From NCBI GenBank assembly GCA_016795505.1, contig JAEUHH010000014.1:124001-188000 (forward strand): a stretch of DNA of 64,000 nt, given 5' to 3'. The DNA is from Verrucomicrobiales bacterium (GTDB lineage: Bacteria > Verrucomicrobiota > Verrucomicrobiia > Verrucomicrobiales > DEV007). The notes under the pieces were generated by a model, which saw only the letters and a program-made list of their open reading frames with translations, made no database searches and was not told where the DNA came from. This document shows positions 60,835-64,000 of the stretch, piece after piece. The stretch's first letter is position 1; each line of letters starts with the position of its first letter. Made by a program: the position numbers and the translations under genes.

Positions 60835-62025
60835 ATGATGAACCGCCGCCACTTCCTTCTCACCGCCGGCGCCGGCCTGACGGTGCGTACGGCCGGGGCT
60901 GCCGCACTCGATGACGAGCCGCTCTACCCGTGGGCCGACGGCGTGAAGATCGCCCCCGTCTCGCCGGTGGCCGGGCGGCACAGCATCCACAGCTACTATC
61001 TGGCGAATCCCGAGAGCCCCGATGGCCGGCGGGTGCTTTTTTTCACCAGCACCCATCCTGCCGGCTATGTCGGAGAGGTGCGGATGATCGAGCGCGCCAC
61101 CGGTCGGGAGACCGTGCTGGCCGAGAACGTCCACACCGAGGACGCCCATCGCGTCGCCTGTCAGCAATGGCTCGCTGGTGGTCGTCTGGCCGCCTACCAT
61201 GAGGTGGTGGACAGACGCTGGCGGGTCGTCGTTGTCGATGTCGAGACCCTGGAAAAAACAGTCGTCGCCGAGGACCGCCAGCTTGGCTACGGGCGCCCCG
61301 ATGGGGACCTCCTGCCCCTCTACGGCTGCCACTGGAATCCCGGCCCCCACCGCGATCTCTACGTCTGGGATGCCGCGACCCGACAGGTGCGGACCGCCCT
61401 CGGCATCGGTTCGGTCGAGGCCCAGCATGGCGAGTGGATGGCCAAAGAGTTCTCCGGCAAGCCGGTGTCCATTTTCTTTCCTGTCCTCAGCCCCGACCGC
61501 CGGCGCGTCTTCTTCAAACTCGCCGCCGGCAATGGAGGCGACGATTACATGGCCAAAAACGCCAGCCACCGGCAGGGCCTGGTCTGCTTTGACCTGGAAA
61601 GCGGTCGCATGAAGTGGTTCCGGGCCCAGTGGGGGCATCCCGGTTGGTATCCCGATTCCCGGCGGATCTTCGAGATGGGCAATGTGATCTTCGACACTGA
61701 CGAGCCGGCCACCCGCTACACCAAGTTGCGGCAAGTGCCCGCGCTGCGCGGTTCGCATCCCTCGATCAGCCCCGACGGCCGGCTCATGGTCACCGACGGC
61801 ATCACCGAGTCACTCGGCGGCCCGGTGGGCGAATGGGGCGTGCTCGTCGCCGACCTGCGTGGCGGTCGATGGGTCATGATCGACCGTTTCGATCAGACCC
61901 GCGGCGCCAAGTCCTGGCGCCGCAACGATCCGCACCCCGCGTTCAGCGCCGACGGTCGGAGGATCTATTTCAACGTCAGCGATGGTCCCCACACCCGGCT
62001 CATGGTCGCCGAGGTGGCAGCCTGA
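60835..62025 (+). CDS. Tat-secreted TolB/oligogalacturonate-lyase-like propeller
   Basis: 396 residues. Tat signal MNRRHFLLTAGAGLTVRTAGA, then propeller repeats: VLFFTSTHPAGYVGEVRMIE, DLYVWDAATRQVRTALG, PVLSPDRRRVFFKLAAGNGGDDY, HPGWYPDSRRIFEMGNV, HPSISPDGRLMVTD, HPAFSADGRRIYFNVSDG. This fits TolB-like or GH-less oligogalacturonate-lyase (PL22-like) folds; the PL22 catalytic His set was not verified. Co-oriented with the aldolase 24 bases upstream and probably part of the cluster. Confidence 0.78.
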   Translation: MMNRRHFLLTAGAGLTVRTAGAAALDDEPLYPWADGVKIAPVSPVAGRHSIHSYYLANPESPDGRRVLFFTSTHPAGYVGEVRMIERATGRETVLAENVHTEDAHRVACQQWLAGGRLAAYHEVVDRRWRVVVVDVETLEKTVVAEDRQLGYGRPDGDLLPLYGCHWNPGPHRDLYVWDAATRQVRTALGIGSVEAQHGEWMAKEFSGKPVSIFFPVLSPDRRRVFFKLAAGNGGDDYMAKNASHRQGLVCFDLESGRMKWFRAQWGHPGWYPDSRRIFEMGNVIFDTDEPATRYTKLRQVPALRGSHPSISPDGRLMVTDGITESLGGPVGEWGVLVADLRGGRWVMIDRFDQTRGAKSWRRNDPHPAFSADGRRIYFNVSDGPHTRLMVAEVAA

Positions 62026-62042
62026 GGCGCCCAATCAGGCTC

Positions 62043-63809
62043 TCACCGGCTCAGGCCGGCATGCTCGCGCAGGATGCGGCGGAATTCCTCGATCGCCTTG
62101 GGGTGTTTGTAGGATCCGTGATCCGTCGGGACGATGAGTTCGGACGCGGCACCCTCCTGATGGGAACTCCAGTATTCCACGACGCCATCCGAGCTGTTGG
62201 GCGTGTCGCCACGGCCCCGGTCGCCGATGACGCTGTGGTAGATGACTCCCTTCCGGTAGGGTGCCTTCTCGAGGGCGGCCACCATGGGGGCACCCGGCTC
62301 GAGCGACTGGACGCTGGTGACCTTTGACTGGTCGAAGGGAATCTTGAGGCCGAGATCCTGCTGGCCCATGGTGTCCAGGACGCCGGTGGTGGTGTTCAGA
62401 ATGTTGGTCGGGAGCTTGGCGGCCTGGGAAATCAGGCCGGCAAAGCCCTTCTGGGCCATCTTGGCACCGCGGTGCGGGGCGGAGAAATAGATGGCCCGCT
62501 TTACCGCCGGATCCGGCTCGAAAAAGACCAGCGGACGGATCTTCTCGCGGGCTTCGGGCGAGAAGGGGATCTCATCGAAAGGTTTGTCGCTGAACTGATT
62601 CCACAGATGGTCGCCCATCTCCACGACCAGCGTGTGGGTGAGGATGCCGCCCATGCTGTGTCCGGCCACCACCATGTTGCGGGAGAATGGCGTCCTGCCG
62701 GCAGGGTCGAAGTGCTCCCGTGCGAGCCTGAGCTGCTCGCGCAGCAGGCCGGCCGACTGGACGATGGGATAGCTGCTCGGGTAGGTGAACACCATGAACT
62801 GATAGCGGCTCGACAGCTCCGGGTCCGACGTCATCTCGGGGATGATGTCGCGCCAGATGATCGGCACGGAGACGAGCCCATGAATCAGAATGACCGGGAT
62901 GCGGTTGGGATCGAACGGCTCCGTGAGGAAGAGACCGGAGAGACCGGCCCGTTCGTCGGCTTTGAAGAAGCCACCCAGGCCCCACGACGCTTCATTGCGT
63001 CCTTTCAGGATGACGGCAAAGGGAGCGGAGAAGTCCGCCGCGAGCGGGAAGGTGCGGCCGCCCACGCGGGCCTGCTGCTGAAGCTGGGGCGACCGCATCG
63101 CCAGGGTGACGCGGGCCGGCTTCTTCGATCCCGGGGCCGCCGGTTGCACGGAATCGATCGTGATGGTGACCGGCAGGTGGAGGCCACGCAGCGGGTAGAA
63201 TTTCAGTTCCTCGGCGCGTTCCGGACGCTGTTCCCGGATACCCACGATGGCGGCTCCATAGCCGGCGCGGGTCTTGCGGACCATGCCTTCCTCTTCGATG
63301 GCATCCGCAGCGACCATCCGGTCAAAATAGTGCCGCTTGTAGTGGGAATCGGCCGAGAGCGCGATTTCGAATTGCTTCTCGCCACAGGACAGCAGGTAGG
63401 GGCCGTCGGTCAGGCGCCTGGGGTCGGTCGCCCAGAGTTCCGCAAAGCGTGAGAGGGAGCTGTTGTGCAGCCGGAGCAGCTCCTGCTCAGCGGGCGAGCC
63501 TGGCTTTTCCTTCAGGGCCACGAGCTGCTCGCGGGCACCGAGGGCGGCGTCGAGGTAGCAGCCGGCGGCATCCGTGAGCAGGCCCTTGGATTCCAGTTGC
63601 TTGGCGCTGGTCAGCAGGGCCACGCTGGCATCTGCGAAGGCACCGAGGACCGCAGCGGAGGTGCCGGCCGTTTTCTTCAGGAGCGCAGCCGAGCCGAGAC
63701 TCTGCTTCTCGAGCAGCCGGGAGTCGGTCTTGACCTTTACGGTCGATGAACACGAGGTGACGCCGAAAATCAGCAGGGCAGACGCGAGGGCGGTTCTGAT
63801 GGGGCTCAT
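62043..63809 (-). CDS. Lipoprotein with C-terminal alpha/beta hydrolase domain
   Basis: 588 residues. Lipobox FGVTSC with Cys20 in the signal MSPIRTALASALLIFGVTS marks it as a lipoprotein. A mainly helical region of about 280 residues follows; the C-terminal half is an alpha/beta hydrolase with VILIHGLVSVP (oxyanion), NMVVAGHSMGGIL (nucleophile Ser), APHRGAKMA and a late His in PTDHGSYKHP. A surface-anchored lipase/esterase is likely; substrate unknown. It converges on the Tat propeller gene. Confidence 0.85.
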   Translation of the reverse strand: MSPIRTALASALLIFGVTSCSSTVKVKTDSRLLEKQSLGSAALLKKTAGTSAAVLGAFADASVALLTSAKQLESKGLLTDAAGCYLDAALGAREQLVALKEKPGSPAEQELLRLHNSSLSRFAELWATDPRRLTDGPYLLSCGEKQFEIALSADSHYKRHYFDRMVAADAIEEEGMVRKTRAGYGAAIVGIREQRPERAEELKFYPLRGLHLPVTITIDSVQPAAPGSKKPARVTLAMRSPQLQQQARVGGRTFPLAADFSAPFAVILKGRNEASWGLGGFFKADERAGLSGLFLTEPFDPNRIPVILIHGLVSVPIIWRDIIPEMTSDPELSSRYQFMVFTYPSSYPIVQSAGLLREQLRLAREHFDPAGRTPFSRNMVVAGHSMGGILTHTLVVEMGDHLWNQFSDKPFDEIPFSPEAREKIRPLVFFEPDPAVKRAIYFSAPHRGAKMAQKGFAGLISQAAKLPTNILNTTTGVLDTMGQQDLGLKIPFDQSKVTSVQSLEPGAPMVAALEKAPYRKGVIYHSVIGDRGRGDTPNSSDGVVEYWSSHQEGAASELIVPTDHGSYKHPKAIEEFRRILREHAGLSR

Positions 63810-63865
63810 GAGAGAGAGGGGAAAGGGAATCCGATGATGCAGCCTGTGGAGGGGAAGGTCAATCT

Positions 63866-64000
63866 CAGTTCGCTGGGGTGGCCGCCGAGAGGGGCTGTTT
63901 GGGGATGAGCTTGAAACCCTTTGATGAGAGTTCCCGCTGGCTCCGCTCGCTGAACTCGCCCGTCGCCACCAGGTCGGTGCCGGAGAAGCCGCCTTCGCTC
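63866..64000 (-). CDS. C-terminal fragment of an unidentified protein
   Basis: The last 135 bases encode 44 in-frame residues (SEGGFSGTDLVATGEFSER, then SQRELSSKGFKLIPKQPLSAATPAN) and a stop at 63866. The 5' end lies outside the window. No family recognised. Its frame is open to the window edge and it precedes the lipoprotein gene on the same strand, so the two may form an operon. Confidence 0.55.

Overview
The window is about 64 kb of high-GC bacterial chromosome. It most likely comes from a Verrucomicrobiota member of the PVC superphylum. Evidence: several families that are abundant in that group occur together (Piru_Ver-type membrane-bound dehydrogenase proteins, TIGR02603-type c-type cytochrome domains, SHD1 domains, a sulfatase, many Tat-secreted beta-propellers). 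There are also a peptidoglycan machinery (two penicillin-binding proteins) and a Gram-negative envelope set (bamA, ompH, lpxD). Peptidoglycan synthases argue against Planctomycetes. No rRNA, phage, integrase, IS element or CRISPR array was seen. Only one tRNA gene (Arg-TCT) was found.

Layout. 1-5.2 kb, minus strand: a secreted fusion (ceramidase-like, LamG, Piru_Ver propeller) that runs off the left edge, a ParE/antitoxin pair, a Dabb protein, and a second ceramidase-like gene broken by one in-frame stop codon. 5.4-13.7 kb: mixed housekeeping (M42 aminopeptidase, cNMP-binding protein, metX, a GT39-like membrane protein, a Pro-rich anchored protein, cupin, ruvB). 14.0-18.5 kb: bamA-ompH-lpxD outer-membrane cluster. 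18.5-33.8 kb: housekeeping genes (beta-CASP hydrolase, tadA, rpe, DUF151 nuclease, gamma carbonic anhydrase, HU, PBP1A, MidA-type methyltransferase, DUF1028, cytochrome-SHD1, Fur-like, pssA, PBP2, uvrC). 34.0-43.8 kb: an accessory block of secreted proteins (Tat propeller, sulfatase, SHD1 protein, two large haem-binding dehydrogenases that converge). 43.8-50.0 kb: tRNA-Arg, MFS, mini-RNase III-like, Hsp33-like, cysI, alpha/beta hydrolase. 50.2-62.0 kb: a one-direction accessory cluster. Four consecutive junctions in it overlap by 4 nt (deacylase, MFS, Tat protein, toroid/beta-helix/esterase fusion, M81 peptidase). A secreted lactonase lies upstream, and a TIM-barrel protein, an HpaI aldolase and a Tat propeller lie downstream. 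62.0-64.0 kb, minus strand: a lipoprotein hydrolase and a partial gene.

Two things look least like textbook content. First, a roughly 53-bp double-palindrome repeat occurs five times (near 5.36, 11.93, 27.60, 33.95 and 49.65 kb). In every copy four GATC-like tetranucleotides are spaced exactly 15-7-15 bases apart. Four copies are intergenic and one lies in frame inside a hydrolase gene. Second, the 50-62 kb cluster joins a cytochrome-like motif, an alpha/alpha toroid, a right-handed beta-helix and an esterase in one secreted protein, within a translationally coupled operon that looks built to deacylate, import and cleave a small organic substrate. Also notable: the class A PBP has lost its SxxK transpeptidase motif (TAFT instead).
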